From Verrucomicrobiota bacterium (GTDB taxonomy: Bacteria > Verrucomicrobiota > Verrucomicrobiia > Limisphaerales > UBA9464): a stretch of 15,000 nt of DNA. The position numbers were made by a program, and so were the translations under genes. Shown here in pieces: positions 1 to 7,103 of the stretch. The notes beneath the pieces were generated by a model. The model did not search any database, was not told the origin of the DNA, and saw nothing but the letters and a program-made list of their open reading frames with translations. Every line of letters starts with the position of its first letter. Position 1 is the first letter of the stretch. Location: contig JANXMD010000293.1 of NCBI GenBank assembly GCA_025354845.1, forward strand, positions 1-15,000. Direction: 5' to 3'.

Positions 1-1
1 C

Positions 2-757
2 GGCGATCCGGGCATCCGATTTTCCGGCGCCGGGACCGAGCGAGTCGAGGATCAGCTTTCCCGCCGTTTTCCCAAGGCGAGGTTGCGTCGGATGGACTCT
101 GACACGCTGAAGCGCAAAGAGGACTATCGCACCGTACTGAATGACTTCCGCACTGGGAAAATTGATATCCTCGTTGGCACGCAGATGATCGCCAAGGGGC
201 TGCATTTTCCCAACGTGACCCTGGTGGGCATCATTCACGCCGACCTGTCCCTGCATCTACCGGATTTCCGAGCCGGCGAGCGGACCTTTCAATTGTTGAC
301 CCAGGTCAGTGGACGCGCCGGCCGCGGTGACGTGGAGGGCGAGGTGATCGTGCAAACCTTCACGCCGTTCCATCCCGCGATCCAATTCGCGCGGCGTCAT
401 GACTTTCTCGGGTTCTACGACCAGGAAACGGAATTCCGTCAGCAGTTGGGCTATCCCCCGTTTAATCGCGTGGCATTGCTCACGCTGAGAGGACGCAATG
501 AGGACAAGGTGAAGTTTGGTGCCGAGCACGTCCGGAAGTGGCTGGACGAAAAACTTCCCTCGTGGCCGGGGACCGTGATTGCCGGACCCGCGCCGGCTCC
601 CTTGGCCAAGGCGGAATCGTATTATCGATACCAGTTGATGCTCCGCTCGCCGCGCATGACCAAGCTGAGTCGCGATCTTATGTCGCTCCATGAGGAGCTC
701 ACGCTGCCGGAGGACCTTCGGCTGACGATCGACATCGATCCCGCGAGTCTGCTCTGA
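2..757 (+). CDS. priA: Primosomal replication restart helicase PriA, C-terminal part (5' end outside window)
   Basis: PriA is the 3'-5' superfamily 2 helicase that recognises stalled forks and starts replisome reloading. The frame is open from base 2, so the gene starts upstream of the window. The first codons (GDPGIRF, then GAGTERVE) match the stretch just after the last zinc-binding Cys pair; base 1 could be the end of that Cys codon, which is inference. Helicase motifs follow in order: GTQMIAKGLHFPNVTLVG, then LPDFRAGERTFQLL and QVSGRAGR (motif VI, arginine finger). The C-terminal domain has LGYPPFNRVALL, GPAPAPLAK and the terminal DIDPASLL typical of PriA. It ends in TGA at 755-757. Only about 250 of the usual 730 or so residues are present. 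A GTAG-type repeat element begins 4 nt after the stop. Confidence 0.95.
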   Translation, partial: GDPGIRFSGAGTERVEDQLSRRFPKARLRRMDSDTLKRKEDYRTVLNDFRTGKIDILVGTQMIAKGLHFPNVTLVGIIHADLSLHLPDFRAGERTFQLLTQVSGRAGRGDVEGEVIVQTFTPFHPAIQFARRHDFLGFYDQETEFRQQLGYPPFNRVALLTLRGRNEDKVKFGAEHVRKWLDEKLPSWPGTVIAGPAPAPLAKAESYYRYQLMLRSPRMTKLSRDLMSLHEELTLPEDLRLTIDIDPASLL

Positions 758-761
758 CGTG

Positions 762-1109
762 GTAGCCGTAGAGGGATGGAGGCGGATCCTCGGATGGAAG
801 GCTCCCAAGGCGATGGGCTCCGAACGGTCCCGGAGTGTGGCAGTCCTCTGCCGCTCTGGCTGGGAGCGGGACGCGGAAGTACGCGGCGCTTGGTCCCGCA
901 CGGGGTTCGCGAGTCGAGAGCGCGAGAGGACTCACGCACTCCAGGACGCTGTCGCGCTTGTCGGAGATTTAGCCGGAAATTCTCCGGTGGGGCCGAGTTG
1001 CCGCTCGGTCCTCACTTCGTCTCCTTCTTCCCGGGCGAAGCGGACGTTCACGGAGGCAATGCATCGGTCTATCGAGGGAGGGGATCCGCCTCCTTCCGTC
1101 GTCGGCTAC
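762..1109. repeat. Composite inverted-repeat element, GTAG-bounded, MITE/BIME-like
   Basis: This fills most of the gene-free gap 758-1142. The ends are imperfect inverted repeats: 762-789 matches the reverse complement of 1082-1109 at 24 of 28 positions. Both begin GTAGCCG and end GGAGGCGGATCC. Nested inside is a second inverted pair, 827-852 against 922-947 (20 of 26). Each inner arm folds into its own hairpin with loop TCCT: 837-854 (stem GTGGCAG/CTGCCGC) and, on the minus strand, 937-920 (stem GCGTGAG/CTCGCGC). The fifth stem pair changes from C-G to G-C between arms, so pairing is kept while the bases differ. Further small hairpins occur at 866-899. No reading frame here resembles a protein and no clear target duplication is seen. 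It is probably a non-autonomous or composite repeat that settled just behind the priA stop. Confidence 0.6.
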
Positions 1110-1142
1110 AAAACCTTGGCGCCTCTGCGGTGAATCCTTTCT

Positions 1143-1182
1143 GCGAAAAACAAAACGCCGCCCGCAGACTGCGGACGGCGTT
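1143..1182 (-). terminator. Rho-independent terminator after the DUF481 gene
   Basis: On the minus strand a 13-bp stem (1182-1170 with 1166-1154, one C/A mismatch) closes on a 3-nt loop and is followed at once by a T-rich run (complement of the A-rich 1146-1155). It lies about 30 nt past the DUF481 stop. The plus strand has no T-run, so it acts only on the leftward transcript. Confidence 0.85.
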
Positions 1183-1210
1183 CCAAGGAAACCGAGTTTA
1201 GATCCGAGGA

Positions 1211-2008
1211 TCAGAACTTGTAGGTCACGCCCGCGGTGAGGGTCAGGTCGTTCTTCTTGCGGAAGACGACTGGCAGCACGTCGTACGGAGCGGGCTTGCT
1301 GCGGTAGGTGTCGCGCAGCGTGATGTTCAACGCGAGCGAGGTGGTGATATCCGCCTCCACCTTGACCGAGGCATTCGCCACGTAATTGCCGAACCGATCG
1401 ATCTGCGGGAGGTATTCCAGATCCTGGAAGAGGCGGGCGTGCTCGGTGATGTTCCACTTGAACGCTTCAGCGACGCGCAGGGTGACGTAGTTCTTCTCCG
1501 GGAGGCCCTTGAGCTTTTCAAAGACGAAGCCGGGACCGACTTCAGCCTTCAGCTCCATGGCTTTTTCACGGATCAGATAATAACCGAGACCCGGCGCGAG
1601 GGTAAAGCGGTGGTCTACACCGGCAACTTTGTCCTGACGCGCATCGGCCTTGGCGAGGAAGTAGCCGCGATCCTCCCAAACGAGGCGGTTGTATTGCAGG
1701 CCGGCGCCGTAGCTCTGCGCGGTGGTGGTTTTGGACTCCACAATGGCCGTGTGGGCCCCGTTGGGCGCGAACGTGGTGGTCTGGCCGTAGTTCACGTCGG
1801 CGTTGCCGGTGAGCTCGTTCTTGTCCCACTTCTTCACCGACAGAATGCCGGAATTGACGATGAAGTTTTTGGAGTTGCCGGAGCTGAGTCCGAGGTTGGC
1901 GTTGGCCGAGGTTTCCCACGAGCTTTTCGGGGCATCCTCCGCGACAACGACGGTGGTGGCGGCCGCCGCGAGGACGGCCAACGACAGAGTTTTGGTGTGT
2001 GTTTGCAT
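1211..2008 (-). CDS. DUF481 family outer-membrane beta-barrel protein (YdiY-like)
   Basis: The protein is 265 aa. The ATG at 2008 is chosen because it gives a clean signal peptide: MQTHTKT, then a hydrophobic Leu/Ala/Val core and a VVA|ED cleavage site after residue 23. The longer upstream reading would bury this signal. The mature part alternates polar and hydrophobic residues in strand-sized pieces: KSSWETSANANLGLSSGNS at the front, which is the DUF481 signature, and repeated glycine/aromatic girdle residues. It ends LTLTAGVTYKF, whose C-terminal Phe is the usual signal for the BAM assembly machinery. DUF481 proteins are outer-membrane barrels resembling E. coli YdiY, with no firmly known substrate. 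The gene lies 88 nt after the glycosyltransferase stop on the same strand and ends before a strong terminator. The Shine-Dalgarno is weak (GGGCTCTCAGT before ATG). Confidence 0.88.
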   Translation of the reverse strand: MQTHTKTLSLAVLAAAATTVVVAEDAPKSSWETSANANLGLSSGNSKNFIVNSGILSVKKWDKNELTGNADVNYGQTTTFAPNGAHTAIVESKTTTAQSYGAGLQYNRLVWEDRGYFLAKADARQDKVAGVDHRFTLAPGLGYYLIREKAMELKAEVGPGFVFEKLKGLPEKNYVTLRVAEAFKWNITEHARLFQDLEYLPQIDRFGNYVANASVKVEADITTSLALNITLRDTYRSKPAPYDVLPVVFRKKNDLTLTAGVTYKF

Positions 2009-2047
2009 ACTGAGAGCCCGCGTTAATGCGCAAAGCCTCAAGGGAAG

Positions 2048-2071
2048 GCAATGCCGTTTTTTAGGCACTGC
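2048..2071 (-). other. Stem-loop between glycosyltransferase and DUF481 genes
   Basis: On the minus strand GCAGTGCC pairs with GGCATTGC (8 bp, one G-U) around an A-rich 8-nt loop, next to the palindrome GGGCGCCC at 2072-2079. There is no following T-run, so it is not a standard terminator. It could be a leader structure of the DUF481 mRNA or a processing site. Confidence 0.3.
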
Positions 2072-2096
2072 GGGCGCCCCATTTTTCCAACACCGA

Positions 2097-3977
2097 TTAC
2101 TTGCCGCCGCGCACATTCCACCATTCCCGTATCGCGCAAAACAGGTGCCCCTCCTCGGCGTAACCGGGGCCGTAGACGTACTTCAAGGGCACCGCGAGTA
2201 CATGTCCGCGCAACGAGACATTGAGGTAGAAATCAAACCAGGGATCGCCCGGCTGTTTGTCGTCGAATTGCCCCATCAGTCCCTTCTGGAAATAGCTCCG
2301 TTGCATCGGCGCGTTGCAAAGCACCGGCGAGAGGTAGAGCGCGGCCACCAAGCGCTCCTGGTCGTTGATGGCAAAGAAATCCTCCTTGCTGGCGTTCTTG
2401 ACCCGAAGCGGAAGGCCCACGCATTCACGGGCTCCGTACCACGCCACCGCCCAGGGCAAATCGCTCATCACCAGGGAATCCTCCGGCACGGTACCAATCA
2501 GATCGCGAAGGATGTCGGGACGGTACGGCGGATCGACCATCGGCAGATGGCGACGTGGAATCTGGTTGGCGATCGACAAGCCCGCAGAGCCCAGGGCGAA
2601 CAGCAATGGCAGGCACAACGACATCACCGCCAGGCCCGCGACAAGCGACTTCATCAGCGGGAACGGATACTCCAGAGCATCCAACAACGTGTGCAGCAAA
2701 CCCGCGCCAAACAGGAACAACACCGGGGCGACCAGCACCAGGAGGTTCTCTGAATTGACCTCCGGATTGAGCGTGGAGAGGTGGGTGCGTCCCAACGCCT
2801 GGGCCAGGAACAGCACCGCCAGGCTGCCGGCGGCAAAGAAGCGCACTCGGCTGAGCGCCGGATTGCGGAAGGGCAACAGCAGGCTCACCAGGAAGAAGCC
2901 CGACAACCAGCTGCCTCCGAGTCGGGGAAGTTCATCCTGGAACTGATGGATGGCGTTGTTGATGGCCTTGCCAGCCACTTCGCCGAGCGCGACCGACGTG
3001 ACGTTGGGAGCAAGCGATCGGGTCAGACGATCGTCAGGAAACGTGTCGGTACCGGCAAACAACGCGTAGGTCGCCGTGCCGAACGGCACGCCCGACAGGC
3101 GCCAGTTCCGGATCGACCACGGCGTGACCAGGAGCACGAAGACCGCGAGCAAGGCCGCCAGCGAGAGCCAGCGTCGCGTTCCAGCAAACACCGCGACAAA
3201 CGCCGCCGCCGGAAGGACCAACCACCCCGCGGAGTAGCGCGTGAGGCACATCAAGGCGAGCAGCCCCCCCACCATCGCGGAGAGCAAAACCGGTCCCAGC
3301 CGCGCCGGGAGCGCGTCCGGACGCGACCTCGCTTCAAGCGACACCAGCAGCCGCACCACCAGCAGCAACAGCGACATCAGCAGCAGCGTGGACAATCCCG
3401 AATAGGCGAACCGCCACATCAGGTCGGTGCCGCAGGCGATGACTGCGGCGAGCCCCCCCACCACCGGGTCGAACAGGCGGCATCCGAGGCGATACACTTG
3501 GAACACCACGACCAGCAGCAGTCCGATGTTCATCCAACTGATCGCCTCCTCGGCAGGAATGCGGTGAATCGGTGCCGGCGCGGGCGCTCCCGCGTAACGG
3601 GTTCCCGCGGGCAGGAGCTTGAACAGGATCGCTTCCAAAACCGGGAACACCGGAGCGTTCTCCAAATCGGGATGGTGCAGAACCGGGAGCACCGATCCCG
3701 AGCGCCCATGCGCCCGATCCGCTTCCTGGCGCAGGTGCACGCTCAAGGGGCGGATATTCCACGTGGTGAAGCCGCGTCCCTCAGCGAGATTTCGGGCCAC
3801 CTGCGCCTGATCCATGGCTTCAGGAGCGGAAAAGTTTCGCGCCTCAACAAAGTGAAAAACCACGATCACTACGCCGAGAATCACCGCCAGCAGGAAGCGC
3901 TCGAGCCAAAGCTGGCCGCCGCCCTCCTCGAGGAAGTGGATCCAGGTTTGAATGCCTTTCGGTGTTTCGCTGGTCAT
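2097..3977 (-). CDS. Polytopic membrane glycosyltransferase-like protein (GT39 / GT-C type)
   Basis: The protein is 626 aa. A first membrane helix lies at about 25-45 (ERFLLAVILGVVIVVFHFVEA). An outer loop follows with EAMDQAQVARNLAEGRGF. This matches the first-loop pattern of GT39/ArnT/PMT enzymes, in which an acidic residue (here Asp56 is the candidate) acts on a lipid-linked sugar. NAPVFPVLEAILFKLLP fits the next conserved stretch. About eight to ten more helices follow (for example GLLLVVVFQVYRLG, LSTLLLMSLLLLVVRLLV, WLSLAALLAVFVLLVTPW). A soluble C-terminal part of about 130 residues (after HLPMVDPPYRPDI) probably faces the periplasm. The family would transfer a sugar from a polyprenyl phosphate to lipid or protein. 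Donor and acceptor cannot be read from the sequence, and activity is inference. The start at 3977 has no good Shine-Dalgarno, and a repeat element lies upstream. Confidence 0.7.
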   Translation of the reverse strand: MTSETPKGIQTWIHFLEEGGGQLWLERFLLAVILGVVIVVFHFVEARNFSAPEAMDQAQVARNLAEGRGFTTWNIRPLSVHLRQEADRAHGRSGSVLPVLHHPDLENAPVFPVLEAILFKLLPAGTRYAGAPAPAPIHRIPAEEAISWMNIGLLLVVVFQVYRLGCRLFDPVVGGLAAVIACGTDLMWRFAYSGLSTLLLMSLLLLVVRLLVSLEARSRPDALPARLGPVLLSAMVGGLLALMCLTRYSAGWLVLPAAAFVAVFAGTRRWLSLAALLAVFVLLVTPWSIRNWRLSGVPFGTATYALFAGTDTFPDDRLTRSLAPNVTSVALGEVAGKAINNAIHQFQDELPRLGGSWLSGFFLVSLLLPFRNPALSRVRFFAAGSLAVLFLAQALGRTHLSTLNPEVNSENLLVLVAPVLFLFGAGLLHTLLDALEYPFPLMKSLVAGLAVMSLCLPLLFALGSAGLSIANQIPRRHLPMVDPPYRPDILRDLIGTVPEDSLVMSDLPWAVAWYGARECVGLPLRVKNASKEDFFAINDQERLVAALYLSPVLCNAPMQRSYFQKGLMGQFDDKQPGDPWFDFYLNVSLRGHVLAVPLKYVYGPGYAEEGHLFCAIREWWNVRGGK

Positions 3978-4011
3978 GATTGCGTCAACTCAAAGTGCCT
4001 CAGCACCGGTC

Positions 4012-4127
4012 GTAGGGGAAGCCGTGTGTTTAGGAGCGCGGGAAGGGTTGAAATGTTCAATTTCACTACGCAAGGCGGGGTCCCGAGCGCCTTCGACGCA
4101 CCTGGCTCGGCGGACGCCTCGCCCTAC
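4012..4127. repeat. GTAG...CTAC-bounded REP/BIME-like element
   Basis: The left end (GTAGGGGAAGCCGT at 4012-4025) is a degenerate inverted copy of the right end (4127-4112). On the minus strand the right end reads GTAG followed by a hairpin at 4123-4104: outer stem GGC/GCC, tandem GA/GA mismatches, inner stem GGC/GCC, loop GTCC. The interior holds a small perfect inverted repeat, TTGAA-ATG-TTCAA (4048-4060), which could also be an operator. The stretch 4091-4128 matches 7067-7103 at about 31 of 38 positions with one gap. The element fills most of the gap between the regulator and the glycosyltransferase gene. Confidence 0.6.
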
Positions 4128-4134
4128 CATTCGT

Positions 4135-4169
4135 GTCTCCGATCTCCCATCTGCGATCTGCGATCTTCG
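4135..4169. repeat. Degenerate heptamer tandem array (about 5 units, ATCTGCG type)
   Basis: Five consecutive 7-mers: two exact ATCTGCG copies (4149-4162), GTCTCCG and ATCTCCC before them, and ATCTTCG after. The array ends 3 nt beyond the regulator's stop codon and lies between that stop and the GTAG end of the neighbouring hairpin element. Confidence 0.65.
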
Positions 4170-4172
4170 ATT

Positions 4173-5555
4173 TCAAAACCCGTCGAGATGGAACTCATGG
4201 AGACGGCGATGCAGCGTGCGCCGGCTCATGCCGAGTTTCTTCGCGGCCTCGGTGCGGTTGCCCTTGCATTCCTGGAGCGCGTGGATGAGCAGTTGCTTCT
4301 CCGCCTCCTTCACCGAAACCGACCCGTTGGCGATTTTCTGTCTCGTCTCCTCACCGGTCGTCACGGCTTCTGGCGTACGCACCGAGACGGGAAGATCCTT
4401 TGGCAGCACCTGGTCGCCGCGGCACAGCACGACCGCGTGTTCCACCGCCGCGCGGAGTTCGCGAACATTTCCGGGCCAGCGATAGGCGAGCATCAATTCC
4501 AGAGCTTCGGTGCTGAAGGCCTTCACCGGCTTTCCGTTTTCCGAAGCGAATTCTTTCAGGAAGGCCTGGGCCAGCGCTGGGATGTCCACCACGCGATCGC
4601 GCAACGGAGGCAGCTGGATGGGCACCACCGCCAGACGGTAGTAGAGATCTTCTCGGAACTTGCCCGCCTTCACCAGTGCCTGAAGGTCCTTGTTGGTGGC
4701 GGTGATCAGCCGCACGTCGGCGGTCATGGTCTTGCTCGATCCCAACCGTTCGAAGGTCCGCTCGCCCAGGAAGCGCAGCAGCTTCACCTGCGTCGTGGCG
4801 TCGATCTCACCGATCTCGTCGAGGAACAGCGTCCCCCCCTGCGCCTGTTCGATTCGGCCGAGGCGTCGCTCGTGGGCGCCAGTGAAGGCGCCCTTTTCGT
4901 GACCGAAAAGTTCCCCCTCCAGCAGCGTGGCCGGCAGGGCGGCGCAGTTCACCGTGATCATCGGGCCGCGCGCCCGGGTGCTGTTCTGGTGAATCGCCTT
5001 CGCCACCAGCTCCTTTCCGGTGCCGCTCTCGCCGGTGACGAGTACCGTGGCCTTGGTCGGGGCAACGGCCTGGATGGTGTCGAACACCTCCCTCATCGAC
5101 GGCGCCTCGCCCAGCAGATTGCGCACGCCAAACTTCTGGTCCAGCCGCTGATGCAGTTGAGTGTTCTCCACCTCCAGCGTCTGGCGTTTCAAGGCGCGCT
5201 GGATTCGCAGCTCCAGCTCGTCGATCTGCATCTTCCCCTTCGGAATGTAGTCGTCCGCCCCCTGCTTCATCGCCTCGACCGCGAGCTCCTCGGAGCCATA
5301 GGCGGTCATCAGGATGCACACCGGCGGCTTGTTCAGCGACTTGGCGCGATGGATGAGCTTGAGGCCATCCTCGCCCGCCATGCGGAGATCGGTGAGGAGG
5401 ACGTCGAAGGATTCGCGCTCCAACAACTGCCATGCGGTCGTGGCATCCTCGGCCACGTACACGTCAAACTTGTCCTCCAGCGCGGCGCGCAGGCCGTCGC
5501 GCGTCGGTTTTTCGTCATCGACGATCAGCAGCGTTGGCGTGGCGTGGGGGGTCAT
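4173..5555 (-). CDS. Sigma-54-dependent response regulator, NtrC family (REC-AAA+-Fis HTH)
   Basis: The protein is 460 aa and full length for the family. The receiver domain spans about 8-124, with acidic pocket Asp13/Asp14/Glu15, phospho-acceptor Asp56 (LLTDLRM), Thr84 and Lys106. The AAA+ domain spans about 146-380: Walker A GESGTGKE (175-182), the sigma-54 contact loop GAFTGA (222-227), Walker B TLFLDE (242-247), then ITATNKDL and REDLYYRLAV. The C-terminal Fis-type helix-turn-helix is 414-460 (GNRTEAAKKLGMSRRTLHRRL). It should open sigma-54 promoters when phosphorylated by the kinase encoded 61 nt upstream. The ATG at 5555 is chosen because it gives a normal receiver N-terminus. An in-frame start at 5711 would read through heptamer repeats and overlap the kinase gene. 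No Shine-Dalgarno is visible, since repeats occupy that place. The target genes are unknown. Confidence 0.95.
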   Translation of the reverse strand: MTPHATPTLLIVDDEKPTRDGLRAALEDKFDVYVAEDATTAWQLLERESFDVLLTDLRMAGEDGLKLIHRAKSLNKPPVCILMTAYGSEELAVEAMKQGADDYIPKGKMQIDELELRIQRALKRQTLEVENTQLHQRLDQKFGVRNLLGEAPSMREVFDTIQAVAPTKATVLVTGESGTGKELVAKAIHQNSTRARGPMITVNCAALPATLLEGELFGHEKGAFTGAHERRLGRIEQAQGGTLFLDEIGEIDATTQVKLLRFLGERTFERLGSSKTMTADVRLITATNKDLQALVKAGKFREDLYYRLAVVPIQLPPLRDRVVDIPALAQAFLKEFASENGKPVKAFSTEALELMLAYRWPGNVRELRAAVEHAVVLCRGDQVLPKDLPVSVRTPEAVTTGEETRQKIANGSVSVKEAEKQLLIHALQECKGNRTEAAKKLGMSRRTLHRRLHEFHLDGF

Positions 5556-5560
5556 GGCGT

Positions 5561-5609
5561 CGCAGGTCGCAGGTCGCAAGTAGCAGGTCGCAAGTAGCAG
5601 GTAGCTGGT
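5561..5609. repeat. Heptamer tandem array filling the kinase-regulator gap (7 units)
   Basis: Seven consecutive 7-mers of the pattern (C/A)GCA(G/A)GT: CGCAGGT twice, then CGCAAGT and AGCAGGT alternating twice, which makes a 14-mer repeat at 5575-5588 and 5589-5602, then AGCTGGT. On the minus strand the units read ACCTGCG or ACTTGCG. The array covers 49 of the 61 nt between the kinase stop and the regulator ATG, ending 5 nt before that ATG. Confidence 0.8.
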
Positions 5610-5616
5610 CGTGGAA

Positions 5617-6846
5617 TCAGGGGGCGGGCGATGCGGCGGAGGGGACATCCAACAGCCGCGGCCCCTTCTCGCGCAAGGGCAGCCACAGACGAAAGGTGGT
5701 TCCGACCCCAACGCGGCTCTCCAGCTCCACGCGGCCGCCGTGATCGCGCAGGATGCGTTGAACGATCATCAGGCCCAGGCCAGTCCCCTTCTGCTTGGTG
5801 GTGTAAAACGGCTCGAAGATCCGATTTAGCTGCTCGCCTGGAATTCCAGATCCGGTGTCGGCCACCGTAATCCACGCTTCATCCGGCGTCGTGCCGGTGG
5901 CGAGCGTGAGCGTGCCGCCCTTCGTCATGGCCTGCATCGCATTCTTCACCAAATTCACCAGCACCTGCTTCATTTGCGCCGGATCCAATCGGACGAAAGG
6001 GAGGCCACTCGCCAGCTTTTGACGCACGATCAGTTTCCGATTGTCGAGTTCCGGCTGCAGGAGCGCCAGCGTGTCCGCCACCACGTCATTCAACGACCCC
6101 GACCGAAACTTCGGTGGCGTCGGCCGCATGGCGGAGAGGAATTCAGTGATGATGTAGTCCAGTCGCGAAATCTCCCCGCGCGCCACCCCGAGATACTCCT
6201 GGAGCTTGTCGGCGCGGGCATGGATCGCCGCCGGATCCTCGTCCGCCGCCTGACGCAGGCGTTTCACCTCGCGCTCCATGAGCTGCAGATGAATGTGCAG
6301 GGCGTTCAGCGGGTTCCCCAATTCATGCGCCACGCTGGCGGCCAGGAGGGTGAGGGCGTGGACACGTTCGGTTTCGACGGCCTCGGTGGTTTTTTGGCGG
6401 GCCTCGGTGGCATCGTGCAGGATCAACGCCACGCCGCTGCTGCCCTCGCCCTCGCCGTCCAGCGGAGCGGCATACAGGCGGAGCAGGCGCGGACGGGGAT
6501 ACGTGACCTCAAATTCATGACGCACCACACCGGGGCCACCACGTCGATCGAGCGACGAAATCTGCGCCCAGTCGAGCTGCGGAATAAACCGGGTGACGGG
6601 CTGCCCTTCGGCGTCGTCGAGTCGCACCCCCAACAAGCGGGATACTGACTGGTTGAGGTAGAGAATGTTTGCCGATTCATCCACCACCAGGATGCCGTCC
6701 TCGATGGTGTTGAAGACCATTTCCAGGAAGGACCGTTCGCGCGCCAGCCGTTCCACCACGGTTTGAAGCCCCTGGGCATCCAGGCGGCCGATGCGACCGA
6801 GGACCTTGTCCAGAAAACTGCTCTTGGACCCGGGCTTGGGTTTCAT
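5617..6846 (-). CDS. Soluble PAS-domain sensor histidine kinase (NtrB-like), partner of the adjacent NtrC-type regulator
   Basis: The protein is 409 aa with no membrane helix, so it probably senses a cytoplasmic signal. A coiled-coil-like start (about 11-40) leads to a PAS domain at about 40-145 (FNTIEDGILVVDESANILYLN). The dimerisation/phosphorylation helix has His174 in SVAHELGNPLN. The ATP-binding domain has an N-box with Asn298 and Asn302 (QVLVNLVKNAMQAM), G1 DTGSGIP (330-336), F-box IFEPFYTTK and G2 GTGLGL (354-359), and ends VGVGTTFRLWLPL. It should autophosphorylate and pass the phosphate to Asp56 of the downstream regulator. The ATG at 6846 is chosen because MKPKPGSK begins the recognisable protein; the open frame continues upstream to 7077 through a repeat element without family-like sequence. 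The Shine-Dalgarno is poor. Confidence 0.92.
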   Translation of the reverse strand: MKPKPGSKSSFLDKVLGRIGRLDAQGLQTVVERLARERSFLEMVFNTIEDGILVVDESANILYLNQSVSRLLGVRLDDAEGQPVTRFIPQLDWAQISSLDRRGGPGVVRHEFEVTYPRPRLLRLYAAPLDGEGEGSSGVALILHDATEARQKTTEAVETERVHALTLLAASVAHELGNPLNALHIHLQLMEREVKRLRQAADEDPAAIHARADKLQEYLGVARGEISRLDYIITEFLSAMRPTPPKFRSGSLNDVVADTLALLQPELDNRKLIVRQKLASGLPFVRLDPAQMKQVLVNLVKNAMQAMTKGGTLTLATGTTPDEAWITVADTGSGIPGEQLNRIFEPFYTTKQKGTGLGLMIVQRILRDHGGRVELESRVGVGTTFRLWLPLREKGPRLLDVPSAASPAP

Positions 6847-6995
6847 GGGGAGCGCTGGCGCAACGACGGAAACATGACTGCGGATTTCTGTCCCCAGCCT
6901 AGGCGACCGCAGCGCGGGGACAAGTCGAAGGTCGAATCCTTCGGGAGCGTGGCGGCCGAGGGAACCCGGCGAATCCGATTCGAATTTCCACCAAG

Positions 6996-7103
6996 GGTAG
7001 GGCGAATCTCCTGATGAGCCGAGTGGATGGACGCGCTCCACTTCGCCCCTGTTGCGTGCCACGTGCCCTCTACGCACCTCGCTCGGCCGAGCCTCGCGCT
7101 ACC
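6996..7103. repeat. GGTAG...CTACC-bounded pair of inverted REP-like hairpins (BIME-like)
   Basis: This 108-bp element lies in the 252-bp gap between the kinase and cupin genes. The left end, plus strand, is GTAG then a hairpin at 7001-7020: GGC/GCC outer stem, tandem GA/GA, ATC/GAT inner stem, loop TCCT. The right end, minus strand, is GTAG (7102-7099) then a hairpin at 7098-7080: CGC/GCG outer stem, tandem GA/GA, GGC/GCC inner stem, loop TCG. Layout is the same and stem bases differ, but pairing is kept. The right end runs into the cupin gene and supplies its stop codon. I saw no clear promoter in the remainder (6847-6995). Confidence 0.65.

Noticed and set aside
1439..2753. Plus-strand frames opposite the DUF481 and glycosyltransferase genes (195 and 316 codons)
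   Set aside because: Both are antisense to genes with clear signal peptide, barrel and membrane features.
2781..5597. 938-codon open frame on the plus strand across the glycosyltransferase and regulator genes
   Set aside because: It is antisense to two well-identified genes, rich in Arg/Gln/His of low complexity, and matches no family. GC-rich coding DNA often leaves such frames open.
5556..5711. Longer N-terminus for the response regulator starting at 5711
   Set aside because: It would translate the heptamer array and overlap the kinase gene; the receiver domain begins normally from 5555.
6847..7077. Longer N-terminus for the histidine kinase starting at 7077
   Set aside because: The added residues run through the GTAG-bounded repeat and show no domain.
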